14,242 nt of DNA from Panacagrimonas sp041635265. GTDB taxonomy: Bacteria; Pseudomonadota; Gammaproteobacteria; Nevskiales; Nevskiaceae. This document shows positions 13,464 through 14,242 of this stretch, one piece after another (positions within the stretch are counted from its first letter, which is position 1; each line of letters opens with the position of its first letter). The position numbers were made by a program, and so were the translations under genes. The notes below the pieces were generated by a model, which searched no databases, had not been told where the DNA came from, and saw only the letters and a program-made list of their open reading frames with translations. The DNA lies in NCBI GenBank assembly GCA_041635265.1, contig JBFJJV010000077.1, positions 1-14,242 of the forward strand, in the 5' to 3' direction.

Positions 13464-14242
13464 TTACTCAGATGTATCTACCGCTCCCAGCCATGAAATA
13501 ATAAGTTTCTGCATCATTTGGCCCCGGCGCTCAGGCAGGGAAAAACTCATTGCTGCCTCGCCGGATATTCCAGTTTTCTCGATCATTTCTTCGCAATCCT
13601 TCAATGTCGGGGACAGGAAAGTATTGTTCGGTGAGTCGTCATTCCACTCGACGGGAATTTTTTTAACGGAAATGTCCTTCGTCGAAATATGCCTTATGAA
13701 CTCGATGAGTCTCATCCCAGTTGAATGGTCATTGCTGACGAAAAATCGTTGGCTTGCCTCTTCTTGCCGCAGCTGAAAACTCTGGTAAAACGTCTGTGTC
13801 AGGCGCGGATCCGGTTTGGTGGCTACGTTGTCAGTGAAGAAATGCTCGATCATTTCGTTGATCCCTTGAGCATCGTTTTTTGCAAACGGACAAGACGTTT
13901 GCTTGCCATCGCCAAAGGCCAGCCGCGTGTCGAGTGCGAGAGTTTCCCCTGGAACCACGCCAAGCAGTCTGCTGGTGCTTAATATGGCGCCGTACTCATC
14001 CTGGTGAGTGGAGGAGACTCTGTACCCTGGTTTGCAGTACTGGTTCTCGGGTTTGCTGAATGCGCAGTAAGGCTGATCCATTACCGCGATGTTTGCAGCG
14101 TCAATGGGGCTCCTGCGATGCCGATTGACACGGCCCGCTGTCTGGATGATTGACGTGAGGCTAGACGGCTCAATGACGGCCCAGTCGAAATCATGATCTC
14201 GCCCGACCTCTTCAACGGGGGTCGCAACAACGATGAAAATGA
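13464..14242 (-). CDS. cas3: Type I-F CRISPR-associated Cas3 (Cas2-3) helicase-nuclease, C-terminal fragment
   Basis: The frame is open from the window edge to a TAA at 13464 and gives the last 258 residues. It shows helicase motif V region FIVVATPVEEVGRDHDFDW, then PSSLTSIIQTAGRVNRHRR, which is motif VI of Cas3 in the form found in type I-F, followed by ENQYCKPGY and LALDTRLAFG, also typical of the I-F C-terminal domain. Cas3 is recruited by the Csy surveillance complex to unwind and cut invading DNA; in I-F it is fused to Cas2 at its N terminus, outside this window. There is no frameshift or stop in the visible part. Its base composition looks less GC-rich than the housekeeping genes. In usual I-F operons csy1 follows cas3; here non-coding DNA and tRNA-Ser follow instead. 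Confidence 0.88.
   Translation of the reverse strand, partial: IFIVVATPVEEVGRDHDFDWAVIEPSSLTSIIQTAGRVNRHRRSPIDAANIAVMDQPYCAFSKPENQYCKPGYRVSSTHQDEYGAILSTSRLLGVVPGETLALDTRLAFGDGKQTSCPFAKNDAQGINEMIEHFFTDNVATKPDPRLTQTFYQSFQLRQEEASQRFFVSNDHSTGMRLIEFIRHISTKDISVKKIPVEWNDDSPNNTFLSPTLKDCEEMIEKTGISGEAAMSFSLPERRGQMMQKLIISWLGAVDTSE

Overview
The window reads as a stretch of a moderately GC-rich gammaproteobacterial chromosome. The evidence is the content and order of the housekeeping genes: a YoaA-type helicase next to tsaB, a short bacterial SRP RNA, dnaX with ybaB, a fused CysG, and the gcvR/bcp block divergent from dapA as in Escherichia coli. A Xanthomonadales- or Nevskiales-like lineage is a guess only.

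Left part (1-3954). The 3' end of a DinG/YoaA-family helicase is followed by tsaB and by the 4.5S/SRP RNA gene (ffs). About 480 bp without a gene follow, holding a perfect hairpin and a pair of inverted DnaA-box-like 9-mers. Then comes a monocistronic gene for a 688-residue tandem AAA+ ATPase, and a 210-bp non-coding stretch with two long inverted repeats in front of dnaX.

Middle, plus strand (3955-7448). dnaX, ybaB/ebfC and cysG follow one another. recR, the usual partner of dnaX-ybaB, is missing at its expected place. No A6G slippery heptamer is visible in dnaX, so a frameshift-made gamma subunit is not obvious here.

Minus strand (11781 to 7589). A co-directional run reads gcvR, bcp, a PIN-PhoH ATPase gene, a 110-residue unknown gene, an N-carbamoylputrescine amidase-type hydrolase (aguB) and a small two-helix membrane protein. 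The last three are packed with zero spacing or a 1-nt overlap and are probably co-transcribed. This run converges on cysG across a gap with nested inverted repeats.

Right part (11908-13314, plus strand). A consensus TATAAT and an imperfect palindrome precede dapA. dapA overlaps by 1 nt a gene for a small 105-residue probable lipoprotein, at the place where E. coli has bamC. A tRNA-Ser(GGA) gene with its own TATAAT box and a strong intrinsic terminator follows.

Right edge (13315-14242). Beyond the tRNA come three copies of a TGGGGGTATG decamer and then, on the minus strand, the C-terminal 258 residues of a type I-F Cas3 (Cas2-3) helicase-nuclease running out of the window. This looks like the edge of an accessory island attached at tRNA-Ser that carries a CRISPR-Cas system. 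The csy genes that normally follow cas3 in a I-F operon are absent on this side, so the cluster is rearranged, truncated or split. This edge is the most interesting part of the window.
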